This document shows positions 24,403 to 34,313 of a stretch of DNA of 64,000 nucleotides, in pieces. The DNA is from Streptomyces sp. sk2.1 (GTDB lineage Bacteria > Actinomycetota > Actinomycetes > Streptomycetales > Streptomycetaceae). Each line of letters begins with the position of its first letter. Within the stretch, counting starts at the first letter, position 1. A model generated the notes under the pieces. That model searched no databases. It worked only from the letters and a program-made list of their open reading frames with translations, and had not been told where the DNA came from. The stretch spans positions 107,127 to 171,126 of the forward strand of contig NZ_RDBO01000077.1 in assembly GCF_008120935.1 (NCBI RefSeq), read 5' to 3'. Made by a program: the position numbers and the translations under genes.

Positions 24403-25128
24403 TCAGACGCCCGCGATCGACTGGATCCAGGACCGGTACGCGGTGACGTTCGTGTACGCGGTCGTGGTCTGCCGGTCGCTGGTGGAGGCGACGCCGACCT
24501 GGATGCCGTTCGCGGTCATCGGGCCGCCGGAGTCGCCGCCCGCGGTGATGCCGTTGCCGCGCCGGGCGCAGATCGCCGAGCCGCCGTACGCGTCACTGCA
24601 GCCGCCGGTGACCGTCACGTTGGCGACCTTCAGGTAGCGCGACTGGCAGTTGGCCTCGGAGCCGCACTGCGAGGTGGCGCCCCAGCCCCAGACCTGGACG
24701 CTCTGCCCGATGCTCACCGAGCCGGGCGAGCCGAGGCGGGAGTAGGTCGCCTGCACGGAACGGTCCAGGCGCACCAGTGCCAGGTCCGAGCCGTGTGTGT
24801 AGGTCTGGGTGCCGTTGGCGACCACACCGCCGCTGTGCTGGTCGAGGCTGCCGATGCGGAACGACAGGCCGCCGCCGGCGACACAGTGCTTGGCGGTGAG
24901 GATCCAGGTCGGCGCGATGATCGTCGCCGAACAGGTCTCCCTGCCGTTCGAGAAGAGGCGGGCGGCCCAGGGGGCGTTGGTCGCCTGGCCGCCGCCGATG
25001 ATCTGGGTGGTGGGCGGCGGGGAGTCCTGGAGCGGGGGCTCCGGGGCGGCCGACGCGGACGGTGCGAAGAGGGCGAGGACACAGGCCGCTGCGGCGGCGG
25101 CAGCGGGCACGAGCCTGGATATACGCAT
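24403..25128 (-). CDS. secreted chymotrypsin-fold (S1) serine protease
   Basis: This 241-residue exported protease has a signal peptide (MRISRLVPAAAAAAACVLAL...SASA), a short propeptide, and a mature start at IIGGGQA (Ile43). The triad is visible: His81 in LTAKHCVAG, Asp115 in GSDLALVRL, Ser200 in GGDSGGP. Six cysteines form three probable disulfides (66-82, 155-161, 177-187). The residue equivalent to chymotrypsin 189 appears to be Ile194 in GITAGGDSGGP, so trypsin-like Arg/Lys specificity is not expected. ATG at 25128 follows GAGGAAG. It is likely an extracellular digestive or developmental protease, transcribed alone. Confidence 0.9.
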   Translation of the reverse strand: MRISRLVPAAAAAAACVLALFAPSASAAPEPPLQDSPPPTTQIIGGGQATNAPWAARLFSNGRETCSATIIAPTWILTAKHCVAGGGLSFRIGSLDQHSGGVVANGTQTYTHGSDLALVRLDRSVQATYSRLGSPGSVSIGQSVQVWGWGATSQCGSEANCQSRYLKVANVTVTGGCSDAYGGSAICARRGNGITAGGDSGGPMTANGIQVGVASTSDRQTTTAYTNVTAYRSWIQSIAGV

Positions 25129-25276
25129 GCTTCCTCGTTTCGCGCGACACGCTGGGGTGGGCGTGTCCATGGGGGATGGTGGGCAACAGGGTGCCGGAGC
25201 GCGACGAGGCAGAGGTACTAGCGTTTGGGAATAACGCGGCCTTATGGAGCGGCAGTTGGGGCGGAGTCGCCCGACT

Positions 25277-27346
25277 CTACGGGCGCCACGCCCAGGGTGC
25301 GGCGTCCGCCCCGAACCCCACGACGACCGGCCGCCCGTCAGCGCCGACGTGGAGCGCGGTGCCATCCAGGGCGACCGGCCCCCGCGACCGTACGGCGGAG
25401 CCCTCGGCGGTCCGCAGCCGGATGCGGCCCTCCGAGGTCCGGCCCAGCAGGACCGGGCCGCCCGGCGCGGCGGCGGCGGTCACCGGACCGTACCCCCCGA
25501 AGCGGGGCGCGGGATCGGCGCCGGACCGTACGACGGCGAGCTCCGACCGTGCGGCAGGCCGGTAGTACAGCTCTACGGACCCGTCCGGCGCGGGGAGCGC
25601 GCCGGGGGCGTGCGCCGGTGTGGGAGCGTCCGTGAGCTGGGCACGGGCGGTGACGTCGGTGTCCGGGGTGTCCTGGGTCCAGTGGTGCACGGAGTGGTGC
25701 CCGGCCGCGTACACATGGACGCACCCCGCCGTGTCCACGACTGCGGTCAGCCCGTCCTGCACCTCGCCGCCGCCCAGATCGCGCCACTCGCTCCAGCGCC
25801 CGGACCCCGCGTCGCGCACCCGGGTGCTCAGCCCCTTTTCCGCGTTCCGTACGAAGAGGTGGACGCGGCCGTCCGGGGCCGTCACGGCGACGGGCACGCC
25901 GATCCGCCGCCCATGGTCCGCTCCGGCGGAGGGGTTGCCGAGCCCGCGCCAGGCGTGGAAGGGGCCGCCCGGTGCGCCCTGCTCCAGCAGCACGATCTCG
26001 CGCTCGTTGTCCGAGCCGTGCCCGCCGAGCGCCGCGAACCGCAGCCCGAACAGCAGGTGCCGCCCGTCCGCCGTCGCCGCCGAGCCCAGCACCGGGGCGA
26101 GCGGACCGCCGCCGAGGTCGTCCGCTGCTTCGAAGAGCCCGCTGCCGGGCGCGCTCTCGCGCCACCGGGCCGCGCGCAGTCCCAGCACCCCGTACAGGGT
26201 GAGCCGGCCGTCCGCCCCGGCGGCGACCCGCGCTCGGGGGCCCGGATGGCGGTGGTGGGTGGACCGCACCCAGCCCTTGCGGTTGGTCAGCGGCCTGTCG
26301 CCGCCCACGTTGTAGTCCCCGCAGCCCGCGGGGTTGCCGCACCGCCAGTCCACCGAGCCGCCGTAGGGCACCAGGTGCGAGGCCTTCTCGGCCAGTACCG
26401 CGGGCGGCAGGTTCTTCGGCCAGTGCCGGTTGTAGTAGGCCCGGAACGACGTGGTGGTGAAGGCGGGTATCCCGGCGCCGTCCCGGGTGGAGTGCGCCAC
26501 CCACCGGATCAGCGCCGCCCAGGTGAACGACGCGGCGGCGGTGTGGTCGGGGTGGTCGGAGTAGCCCGGCTGCTCGCTGTCCCGGCGGCGTACGGCCTCG
26601 CTGCTGTGCTGGATGTCCGGGTCCGGGTCCAGGGTGTGCACGACGCTGGGCCGGTACCGGTCCAGGAGCCCGACCAGCACGTCGATCAGCCCGTCGTAGG
26701 TGTACGAGCCCGCCTTCGTCAGCGGGGAGTCGTCGGCGACGACGGTGCGCAGGACGAGCCGCCGGTCCTGCCAGAGGCTGGGCAGTCCGAGGCGCCCGTA
26801 CGAGGTGTGCATGGCGGTGTTGAGGAAGATCAGCTCGACCCTGCGGCCGCCGGAGGAGAGGGTGTTGATCTCGGCGCGGTGACCGTCGTGCAGTTCGAGG
26901 ACGGACTTCTCCCACGCCGTGAACCGGTCGAGGCCGAGCAGGGTCGCGTACGCCTGGCGGAGCCCCTGGTGGCGGGAGGAGGAGTACGCGGCCTTGTCGG
27001 GCGGGGGCGTGGGGCGGCCGGGTATTCGGTTGACGCCGTTGGCCTCGCCGCCGGTCAGGTAGACGCAGACGAGGGGCGCGCCGGCGTCCAGGGCCTGCTG
27101 GGTGTCCGGGTTCATGAAGTACAGGTCGTCGTCCGGGTGGGCGAGGAACTGCATCATCAGGGCCGGGTGCGAGGTGCTGATCGGCAGGCCGGGCAGGGGA
27201 TCCGCGGCCGGGTCGCGGCGACGGGGCGAGGAGGGCGCCGCGCAGGCGGTGAGGGCCGCGAGCCCGGTCGCGCCGACCGCCGCCGTCATCAGGGTGCGCC
27301 GCGTCGTTCCCGTGCGGGATGCGCGCGACAAGGGTCGATCCGTCAC
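25277..27346 (-). CDS. Tat-exported PIG-L family deacetylase with lectin-like C-terminus
   Basis: This 689-residue protein begins with a twin-arginine leader (TGTTRRTLMTAAVGATGLAAL) ending in lipobox LTAC (Cys35), so it is probably a Tat lipoprotein. The PIG-L/LmbE zinc deacetylase domain starts near residue 60 with QFLAHPDDDLYFMNP and contains a second His motif (YSDHPDHTAAASFTW). Residues from about 360 to the end are a series of W/G-rich repeats (DGRLTLYGVLG, DGRVHLFVRNAEKGLSTRVRD, DGSVELYYRPA) like sialidase or PLL-type beta-propeller lectins. It probably de-N-acetylates a cell-surface or environmental glycan. GTG at 27346 has GGAG six bases upstream. A decayed copy of its C-terminus lies at 23562-23975. 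Confidence 0.87.
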   Translation of the reverse strand: MTDRPLSRASRTGTTRRTLMTAAVGATGLAALTACAAPSSPRRRDPAADPLPGLPISTSHPALMMQFLAHPDDDLYFMNPDTQQALDAGAPLVCVYLTGGEANGVNRIPGRPTPPPDKAAYSSSRHQGLRQAYATLLGLDRFTAWEKSVLELHDGHRAEINTLSSGGRRVELIFLNTAMHTSYGRLGLPSLWQDRRLVLRTVVADDSPLTKAGSYTYDGLIDVLVGLLDRYRPSVVHTLDPDPDIQHSSEAVRRRDSEQPGYSDHPDHTAAASFTWAALIRWVAHSTRDGAGIPAFTTTSFRAYYNRHWPKNLPPAVLAEKASHLVPYGGSVDWRCGNPAGCGDYNVGGDRPLTNRKGWVRSTHHRHPGPRARVAAGADGRLTLYGVLGLRAARWRESAPGSGLFEAADDLGGGPLAPVLGSAATADGRHLLFGLRFAALGGHGSDNEREIVLLEQGAPGGPFHAWRGLGNPSAGADHGRRIGVPVAVTAPDGRVHLFVRNAEKGLSTRVRDAGSGRWSEWRDLGGGEVQDGLTAVVDTAGCVHVYAAGHHSVHHWTQDTPDTDVTARAQLTDAPTPAHAPGALPAPDGSVELYYRPAARSELAVVRSGADPAPRFGGYGPVTAAAAPGGPVLLGRTSEGRIRLRTAEGSAVRSRGPVALDGTALHVGADGRPVVVGFGADAAPWAWRP

Positions 27347-27707
27347 ACCGTGCTCCGTCCGTTCCCCCGCAGCGGGCGGTCGGGCGACCCTGTGCTGCGT
27401 GCCGATTCGCGTGCGGACCGCCGGAGGGGGGTGAGCGGTTGCCGCGGGGGGATAGACGGAGATCGACGGGGGAGGGTTGCCTGGTCCGGGCCGTCGGACG
27501 GGACACAGGCGGAATATCCGGTTCGGGTGACTTCTCGGGCCATGTCTCCCGGCGCGGCCAGGTCTACGTACCGTGAGGAGCGATGAGCCCTGCGCGTACG
27601 GGAGTTGTCCGGGGCTTGTCCGGTGTTGTCCCGGCTGTCCGGGGTGACGTGCGGGGGACACCGGGGGTTGGGCCGGGAACGGTGAGCGCGTCGGAAGCGG
27701 GGCACGG
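27347..27707 (+). promoter_or_regulatory. intergenic region with phased TTGTCC boxes before the XRE regulator
   Basis: This 361-bp divergent spacer between the PIG-L gene and the XRE regulator holds no gene that I can support. At 27605-27640 four boxes, TTGTCC three times and CTGTCC once, are spaced 11, 10 and 9 bp apart, each followed by G/C-rich sequence. Helical phasing of this kind suggests a multimeric protein-binding site, possibly for the downstream regulator. Confidence 0.45.
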
Positions 27708-28589
27708 ATGAGCGTGGACGGGGTCGGTACGGAGCGGAGTGGTGACGGCGGGGCGGACGAGCCGGGCTGGGACGTCGATCCCGATGACGAGTCGGGCGTC
27801 GCGGTGGTCGCCGCCGTGGGGCGGCAGATCAAGGCCTGGCGGGAGGCCGCGGGACTGCGGGCCGGCGAGTTCGGCGCGGTGATCGGGTACGGGGAGGACC
27901 TGGTCCACAAGGTGGAGGGCGGGCGGCGGATCCCTCGCCCGGAGTTCCTGGACAAGGCGGACGAGGTGCTGGGGGCGGCCGGGAAGATCGCCGCGATGAA
28001 GCAGGACGTGGCGGAGGTCCGGTACCCGAAGAAGATCCGGGATCTGGCGAAGCTGGAGGCCAGGGCCGTCGAGCTCGCCGCATACGGCAGTCACAACCTG
28101 CACGGTCTGTTGCAGACGGAGGAATACGCCAGAGCCCTGCTCGGTACGAGGCGCCCGGTCCTTTCGCCGGACGATCTGGAGCGAGCCGTGGCCGGACGCG
28201 TGGCCCGGCACTCCATCTTCGACCGGGCCCCCGCCCCCGAACTCAGCTTTGTCCAGGAGGAGTCCTCGCTGCGCCGCCCGATCGGGGGCGTGGCGGTGTG
28301 GCGACGGCAGCTCGACAACCTGCTGCGGCTGGGGGAGTTGCCCTTCGTGGACATCCAGGTGATGCCGACCTCCCGGTGGGATCACCCAGGAACGGGCGGG
28401 CGGATCCAAGTACTGAAATTCGCCGACGGATCGGCTGTCGGCCGGGCCGACGACGAGTTCGCAGGCAGGCCCATTGCCCACCCGAAGCAGCTTCGTATTC
28501 TTGACCTACGGTTTGGAATCATCCGGGCTCGGGCTCTCACGCCGGAGGAGTCCCAGGCGTTCATCGAGCAAGTGCGGGGAGAGACATGA
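27708..28589 (+). CDS. XRE-family helix-turn-helix regulator with DUF5753
   Basis: This 293-residue protein belongs to the large Streptomyces family paired with DUF397. Residues about 33-90 are the HTH (VGRQIKAWREAAGLRAGEFGAVIGYGEDLVHKVEGGRRIP), and residues about 110-290 the DUF5753 domain (ELAAYGSHNLHGLLQTEEYARALL, LPFVDIQVMPTSRWDHPG). The gene ends ATGA, overlapping the start of the next gene by 4 bp, which is the usual arrangement of such pairs. Family members are described as regulators that act with the small partner. The target here is unknown. The ribosome-binding site before ATG 27708 is weak; nearby GTG codons could also start it. Confidence 0.88.
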   Translation: MSVDGVGTERSGDGGADEPGWDVDPDDESGVAVVAAVGRQIKAWREAAGLRAGEFGAVIGYGEDLVHKVEGGRRIPRPEFLDKADEVLGAAGKIAAMKQDVAEVRYPKKIRDLAKLEARAVELAAYGSHNLHGLLQTEEYARALLGTRRPVLSPDDLERAVAGRVARHSIFDRAPAPELSFVQEESSLRRPIGGVAVWRRQLDNLLRLGELPFVDIQVMPTSRWDHPGTGGRIQVLKFADGSAVGRADDEFAGRPIAHPKQLRILDLRFGIIRARALTPEESQAFIEQVRGET

Positions 28590-28795
28590 CCTACAAGCCC
28601 TTTGCCGGGGAAGCCTCCGAGCTGCGGTGGTTCAAGAGCAGTTACAGCGACAGCAGCAACCCCAACGACTGCGTCGAGGTCGCGACGGCCCCGGGGGCGG
28701 TGCGGGTCCGTGACTCCAAGGACTGCCGGGGGCCCCGGCTCTCCTTCACTGCGGGGGCGTGGGAAGGCTTCGTCTCGTACGTCTGCGGCAGCTGA
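28586..28795 (+). CDS. DUF397 small protein, partner of the XRE regulator
   Basis: This 69-residue protein has the DUF397 core: LRWFKSSYSDSSNPNDCVEVA, then VRVRDSKDCRGPRLSFTAGAWEGFV. The Trp-Phe-Lys-Ser-Ser-Tyr, Cys-Val-Glu and Arg-Asp-Ser-Lys motifs are typical. It overlaps the upstream regulator by 4 bp (ATGA), implying coupled translation. Members are thought to work with the XRE partner in an antitoxin-like or anti-regulator role. Confidence 0.9.
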   Translation: MTYKPFAGEASELRWFKSSYSDSSNPNDCVEVATAPGAVRVRDSKDCRGPRLSFTAGAWEGFVSYVCGS

Positions 28796-28894
28796 ACGGT
28801 TCGTACGTTCCCGGCGGCCGGGCCGTCGGACGGGGTACGGGCGGAGGCCCGGGGCGGCACGCGTGGCGGACGGTCCTCCGGGGACCGGGTCCGG

Positions 28895-29448
<554 letters not shown>

Positions 29449-29452
<4 letters not shown>

Positions 29453-31728
29453 CGCAGGTCCCGTACCCCGTCCCCGTCCACCCGTCGTAGTTCCGCCCCC
29501 GGGATGCCGCGCAGCAGCTCGCCGCCGATCTCCGCGAGCCGTGACGCGTCCGGCGGGGTGCGGCCGAGGCCGATGGCGTACTGGACGTGGGAGGCGTCGG
29601 CGGCGTAGGGCCGGGGCCAGGCGTGGGCGTCCGGGGAGCCCGCGTCGGCGAGAGCGGCGAGCAGGGCCAGGAGCCGGCCCCGGAAGCGGCCCTCGTCCTC
29701 GCCCCGCCGCACCGGGACGACCGCCCAGGCCGCGTGCCGTTCGCGCAGCGGCGGCGGGGCGCAGAGCAGGGAACGCGGCACGGGGCCGAAGTCCGCGGCG
29801 GATTCCAGGACCTCCCAGGCGCGGAACAGTTCCTCGGTGACGAGGTCGCGGCCCGCCGCCGAGACCTGCGCGGTGCAGGAACGCACGGGGGCGGTCGGGG
29901 TCAGCACGGTGAGGGGGAGCCCGTCGGCGTCGCCGGAGGGCGGTTCGTCGCCGACCGCCCGGTCCCAGTCCCACGCCGCCCAGGTCGCGAAGAAGTGCCG
30001 CAGCAGGGCGAGCGGCGGCAGGTCGCCCGCCTCGTGGGCGGTACGGGCCGCGAGCACCGACCAGGCGAGGCCGGGCAGCCCGCCGCACGGGGCGGAGTCC
30101 AGGCCGCGCGCCCGGGCCCATGCCTTCACGTCGCGGGCGAGCCGGACGAACGCCTCCCGGTGCGGGTCCGCCGCCGCGAGCACGGCGTCCGCGTCGCTCA
30201 CCGCGCTGAGCGCGACGGCCGCCGCCGCGCCCAGTCCGGTGCGGCGGGCGACCGCCCCGGCCGGGGGCACGTCGCCCGTCGCGACGGTCACCAGGTCCAC
30301 CCCGAGCCCGTCCGCCTCGAAGCGCAGACCGGGCACGCGGGCCCCGGTCACCTCGCGCGCCCCGGCGGCCTCCGGCAGCGCGGCGGCCAGGCGCGCCCGC
30401 ACCCCCGGCAGGTCCCCGTCGCCCGGCAGCGCCGCGACCAGGTCCACGTCGGCGCCGGGCAGCGCGCACCCCGTCCGGCGCGAACCGACCAGGTGGACGC
30501 ACCCCTCGGGCAGGGCGGCGGCCACCCGGCGCACGATCTCCGCGGCGAGGACGCCCTCCGCGGCGACGGCCGCCTCCGCCTCCGCGGAATCACCGGCCTC
30601 ATGGGCCCCGGGGGTCCCGGCGGCGCGGGCCAGCCCGACCCGGACCCCGAAGTGGTCCGAGACGTACAGCCCGTCCGGCGCCGCCGTGTCGCCCAGCAGC
30701 ACCGCCGACGCCGGGCGCAGCCGTTCCGAGCGGAGCAGCACCCGGTCCAGCCGGGACGCGCGCCCGGTCAGCGAGGAGACCGCGGCCAGCGGATTGACCG
30801 AGGGGTCGAAGGTCGGCGTCCGGTCACCGGCGCCGTGCACCCGGCTCCAGGCGTCCGCCATCCCCAGCCGCTCCTGCGGGGTGTCCCCGCCGTCGTTGAA
30901 GTCGCCGAGCAGCGCCACATCGCCCTCGACCGCAGCCAACCCCGTTGCCAGATCGGTCAGTTCGGCATCGCGCCGTCCGGCGCCGTTCGACGAGTGGTCG
31001 CTGCTGAGATGGGTGACCGCGACCGTGAAGGGCCCCTCGGACGTCTCCACGACGACGGCCGCGACCGCCTTGTGCGGGCCGAGCGCGTGCAGCCCCGCCT
31101 CCCGCACCGGAAGCCTGCTGAGCAGCAGCAGACCGCAGTCGGCGACGTCCCGGCCCGCCGGATCGGCCCAGAACGTGTAGCCGTCGCGGACCCAGGGCGC
31201 CGCCAGCAGCAGGGCGAGCAGGGCGGGTTCGGCCTCCTGGAGGGCGATGACGTCGGCGTCCGCCGCACGCAGAGCGTCGAGCAGGAGCGGCCTGCGGCGG
31301 GCGGTGTCGATGCGGTCGCTGTCGTAGCGGTCCCAGAGGGTGTTCCAGGTCAGCAGCGTCGGGGGACCGGAGGCCGGCGGGGGCGCGGGCGCGTCCTCGG
31401 GCACCGGCGTCCAGGCGGCCCGCGAGGCGGAGTACGCGTGCGGCGTGCGCGAGGTGAAGTACGGGGACGGCAGCCGTCGCGGGGTGCGCACCCGCCCGGC
31501 GTCCGTCGCGTCGATCCGGTCCACCCCCGAGGACCGGTCCCACACCACCTCGCCGTCCGCCTCGAAGAACAGCACCCGGTGCCAGGGGATGTCCCCGCCC
31601 GGCGTGAACCGGGGCAGCGGCACCCGCTTGGGCACCGTCCCGCGCTGCGCCACGCCCATCACGAAGCGCGCCGGGTCGAACCGGGCGTCCCAGCGGACCC
31701 GGTGGTAGATCTCCTCGCTGGTACGCAT
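29449..31728 (-). CDS. MJ1316 domain - EEP phosphoesterase - poly(A)-polymerase-like fusion (RNA repair)
   Basis: This 759-residue fusion has three modules. Residues 1-73 are an MJ1316/DUF504 RNA-end recognition domain (YHRVRWDARFDPARFVMG, IPWHRVLFFEADGEVVWDR). Residues 124-367 are an endonuclease/exonuclease/phosphatase domain with LLTWNTLW (Asn129), LQEAE (Glu165), THLSS (His240), GDFND (Asp276, Asn278) and SDH (Asp358, His359). Residues 390 to the end are a nucleotidyltransferase like poly(A) polymerase, with VGSRRTGCALPGADVDLVA (Asp427, Asp429), a CGGLPGLAWSVL helix and a C-terminal RNA-binding-like region. ATG at 31728 lies 20 bp after the ligase-kinase stop. The GNAT gene overlaps its end. 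These domains are known from RNA repair and RNA-end processing; the joint role is inferred. Confidence 0.82.
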
Positions 31729-31748
31729 CTACGCGTCGCCCTCCGTCG

Positions 31749-33419
31749 TCACGCCCTGTCCTCCACGGTTCCGCCCGCCCCGATGTACCAGGTGCGGTGC
31801 GCCTGGCCGGGGTACGGGGGAACGAACCGGTGCAGCTGGGAGGTCAGCACCTCCGGGGGCACCGGGTGGTCGCGCCGGCCGTTGCGGCGCAGCAGCTCCG
31901 CCTCGTCGACCAGGGCCACGGCGTGCGTGAGCAGCGCGTCCCGGCGCCGGGCGACCGCGTGCACCAGGGAACGCTGGTGCGCGTTGAGCGAGGTGGCGTC
32001 CCAGACGACCGTGCCGCCCGCGGCGAGCGCGGCGTCCAGCCGGTCGAGTCCCTCGCGCAGCACCTCGCCGTTGGCCTTCTGGTCGGCGCGCGAACCCCGG
32101 GCCAGCCGCAGGTCGTCCAGCGAGACGTACGCGCCGACCCCGGGCAGGCCGCGCGCGAAGGTGCTCTTGCCGCTGCCGGACGGGCCGACCAGGTGGACCA
32201 GGCGCGGGAAGTCCCCCGACCGCCACCGCCAGGTCGCCGCGACCGCCTCCTCGGCGGTGCCGACCCGGCCCAGCGCGTACGCCTCGCGGGCCTGCGCCAG
32301 GCAGCGGTCGGCGGCCTCCGGCGCCAGGTCCGCGAAGGCGTCCCGCAGCCCCTCGGGCTCCCGCAGTTCCTCCGCGTGCAGCGCCGACCACTCCACCTGC
32401 TCGCGGGCCCCGTCGTCCTCCGCGACCGCGGCGGCCAGGGTGTGCAGCAGCGGCAGGTCGGCGGCGAACGACATCCGGACCAGGCCCGTGCGGCGCTCCT
32501 CGTCCGGGTACGGGCGGTGCAGCGAGGGGTGGAGCCCGACGAGGTCGGCGACGCGCCGGGCGAGCGGCATCCCCACCGTCCGGGCCAGCGCGGGCGCCAG
32601 CGCGGCGCGGGGCGAACGGCGCAGCAGCGCGGCCAGCACCCCGGCGAGCCGGTCGTCTCCGGTGCGGCCCGCCGCGTCGAGGGCCGCGGCCGTCGCGCGG
32701 GCGGCCTTGGCGTCCCCGGCCCCCGTGCCCGTCGCGGCGGCCAGCGCCGCCGCGTCGACGGGGGCCCCGGACCGTACGGCCCACAGGGCGGCGGCCGGGC
32801 CGAGCCCGTTCTCCACCACGGCGGCGTGCATCCAGTGCGTGTCGGTCCGCACGTGGCCGGGGCGCACCCACTTCGCGACCAGGCGGCCGAAGTGCGGGGC
32901 GTCGAAGCCGTCGGCGGGGCGCACCACGTACCCCTCCTGCCGCCCGGTGTCCGGCCGCAGCGCCCGCAGGGTCTTCTCGGCGCGGGCGTCGAACACCCCG
33001 CGCCACAGCACGGGCGGCACCGGTATCCCCAGGTCGCGCAGGAACGCCACGGTCCGGTCCCAGTCCAGGCACCGCTCCCCGTCCCAGACGGAGAATCCGT
33101 AGAAGTAGCTCTCCAGACCGTCGTACGGGAGGGAGTGACGGGCGAACATGTTCTCGCCGCAGATCCGCCGCCCGGCGGGGATGCGGGCCCCGATCCGGCC
33201 CTGGAGGGCCTTCACCCAGCCCCGTGAGGGGTGGTGGGCGGAGTCGAGGGAGCGGGCGTGGAGCCCGTCGGGGTAGAGCGTGGTGTTCTCGCCGTCCAGC
33301 TTCTCGGTGACGACGACCTCGCGGCCGGTCAGCCCGGAGAGGTCCGCGATCCGCACGTCGTCCGAGGTGGCCCCGGGGGACCAGGGCAGGTGCGCGGTGC
33401 GCGGATAGTGCGTACGCAT
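31749..33419 (-). CDS. RNA ligase - polynucleotide kinase fusion (RNA repair)
   Basis: This 556-residue protein has an N-terminal Rnl-type RNA ligase: nucleotidyl-lysine motif VTEKLDGENTT with Lys40, CGENMF, YFYGFSVWD (motif III-like), EGYVVR at 162-167 (IV) and VAKWVR at 181-186 (V). A helical middle region of about residues 200-400 has no match that I recognise. Residues 405-556 are a P-loop kinase: HLVGPSGSGKST with Lys418, VSLDDLR, VWDATSLNAHQR, and a LRRNGRR lid, as in polynucleotide kinases. It should phosphorylate 5'-OH RNA ends and seal them. ATG at 33419 gives the short N-terminus; a GTG one codon earlier is possible. It is the first gene of a three-gene unit running away from the rpsJ operon. 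Confidence 0.86.
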   Translation of the reverse strand: MRTHYPRTAHLPWSPGATSDDVRIADLSGLTGREVVVTEKLDGENTTLYPDGLHARSLDSAHHPSRGWVKALQGRIGARIPAGRRICGENMFARHSLPYDGLESYFYGFSVWDGERCLDWDRTVAFLRDLGIPVPPVLWRGVFDARAEKTLRALRPDTGRQEGYVVRPADGFDAPHFGRLVAKWVRPGHVRTDTHWMHAAVVENGLGPAAALWAVRSGAPVDAAALAAATGTGAGDAKAARATAAALDAAGRTGDDRLAGVLAALLRRSPRAALAPALARTVGMPLARRVADLVGLHPSLHRPYPDEERRTGLVRMSFAADLPLLHTLAAAVAEDDGAREQVEWSALHAEELREPEGLRDAFADLAPEAADRCLAQAREAYALGRVGTAEEAVAATWRWRSGDFPRLVHLVGPSGSGKSTFARGLPGVGAYVSLDDLRLARGSRADQKANGEVLREGLDRLDAALAAGGTVVWDATSLNAHQRSLVHAVARRRDALLTHAVALVDEAELLRRNGRRDHPVPPEVLTSQLHRFVPPYPGQAHRTWYIGAGGTVEDRA

Positions 33420-33600
33420 GACGGAAGCCCCCGGTGCCGATGGTGTTGCCCGACCGGTCACTGTAGGGCGGGGGAGTGCGGCGCTCGACCGGATTTCCCG
33501 GGAGTCGCGGTGGGCCGGACGGGCGGGGGGAGCGGCGGTCCGTGGCATCCGGCGCGTCCGGTGGAAGCGGAGCCTCCGGGGCGCCGCCGCGCGCCCGCGT
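33420..33600 (-). promoter_or_regulatory. upstream region of the RNA-repair cassette
   Basis: This divergent spacer reads toward the ligase-kinase gene on the minus strand. TACAGT (complement of 33460-33465) is a possible -10 about 40 bp before the start, but no good -35 accompanies it. No gene was seen here. A promoter must exist in this interval if the cassette is transcribed independently. Confidence 0.3.
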
Positions 33601-33628
33601 TTGACCGGGCGACCACGCGGGGTAAGAT
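33601..33628 (+). promoter_or_regulatory. rpsJ (S10 operon) promoter
   Basis: TTGACC (33601-33606), a 16-bp spacer and TAAGAT (33623-33628) form a near-consensus promoter. The leader to rpsJ would be about 355 nt. A second weaker start with CACACT at about 33665 is possible. Confidence 0.72.
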
Positions 33629-33991
33629 CCTCCGCCCGATTGGCCAGGCCCGCGCCCCGTATGGCACACTGACCAGGTTGCTCGGTTGAGTGTCAATGCT
33701 GCGCGCCTCCCGCCGGGAGGACCGGAAGCGAGTCCCACAGTACTCGTCGACCCCCTGCGGGTCGGACGTACGGGAATCTTCCGGGAAGCGTCAGCGGGGC
33801 ACCGGCCAGGCGCCCGGTGGGTGTTCCGCCCCCGGTCCTGCGGTCCTCGGGCCCGCACCCCCTTGGTTGGGAAATCCTTCGGGAGATCTGCGTAGAGGGG
33901 ATGCGACACGCCCGACCGCGTGGGTCGGAGATGGAGTCGTCAGAGCCCCCGGGTTCCAGAGCGTTAGCGAGAGACAGGACTACTAGTAGCC
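33629..33991 (+). promoter_or_regulatory. S10 operon leader with element shared with rpsL
   Basis: This leader of about 360 nt holds no gene. At 33904-33928, CGACACG plus CCCGACCGCGTGGGTCGG repeats the rpsL leader block with a single difference. It is followed by GTTCCAG (33953-33959), GTTAG and ACAG boxes in the same order as in the rpsL leader. Earlier parts contain further inverted repeats, for example CGCCTCCC/GGGAGG near 33705-33721. Autogenous control by an S10-operon protein is plausible. Confidence 0.65.
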
Positions 33992-34300
33992 ATGGCGGGA
34001 CAGAAGATCCGCATCCGGCTCAAGGCCTACGACCACGAGGTCATCGACTCCTCGGCGAAGAAGATCGTCGAGACGGTGACCCGCACTGGTGCGTCGGTCG
34101 CGGGCCCGGTGCCGCTGCCCACTGAGAAGAACGTGTACTGCGTCATCAAGTCGCCGCACAAGTACAAGGACTCGCGCGAGCACTTCGAGATGCGCACGCA
34201 CAAGCGCCTCATCGACATCCTCGACCCCACGCCGAAGACGGTTGACTCGCTGATGCGTCTCGACCTGCCGGCGGGCGTCGACATCGAGATCAAGCTCTGA
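33992..34300 (+). CDS. rpsJ: 30S ribosomal protein S10
   Basis: This 102-residue protein also acts as NusE in transcription antitermination. The product [18 protein letters not shown]...[19 protein letters not shown]...[17 protein letters not shown] is fully conserved. ATG at 33992 follows a weak but acceptable GAGAGACAGGA further upstream. First gene of the S10 cluster, 13 bp before rplC. Confidence 0.97.
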   Translation: MAGQKIRIRLKAYDHEVIDSSAKKIVETVTRTGASVAGPVPLPTEKNVYCVIKSPHKYKDSREHFEMRTHKRLIDILDPTPKTVDSLMRLDLPAGVDIEIKL

Positions 34301-34313
34301 GGTGACGCGCGAG

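Noticed and set aside
28796-28894. Possible small gene or terminator between the DUF397 gene and the GNAT gene
   Set aside because: Only a 6-bp hairpin (CGGTCC/GGACCG at 28871-28887) is seen, too weak to call.
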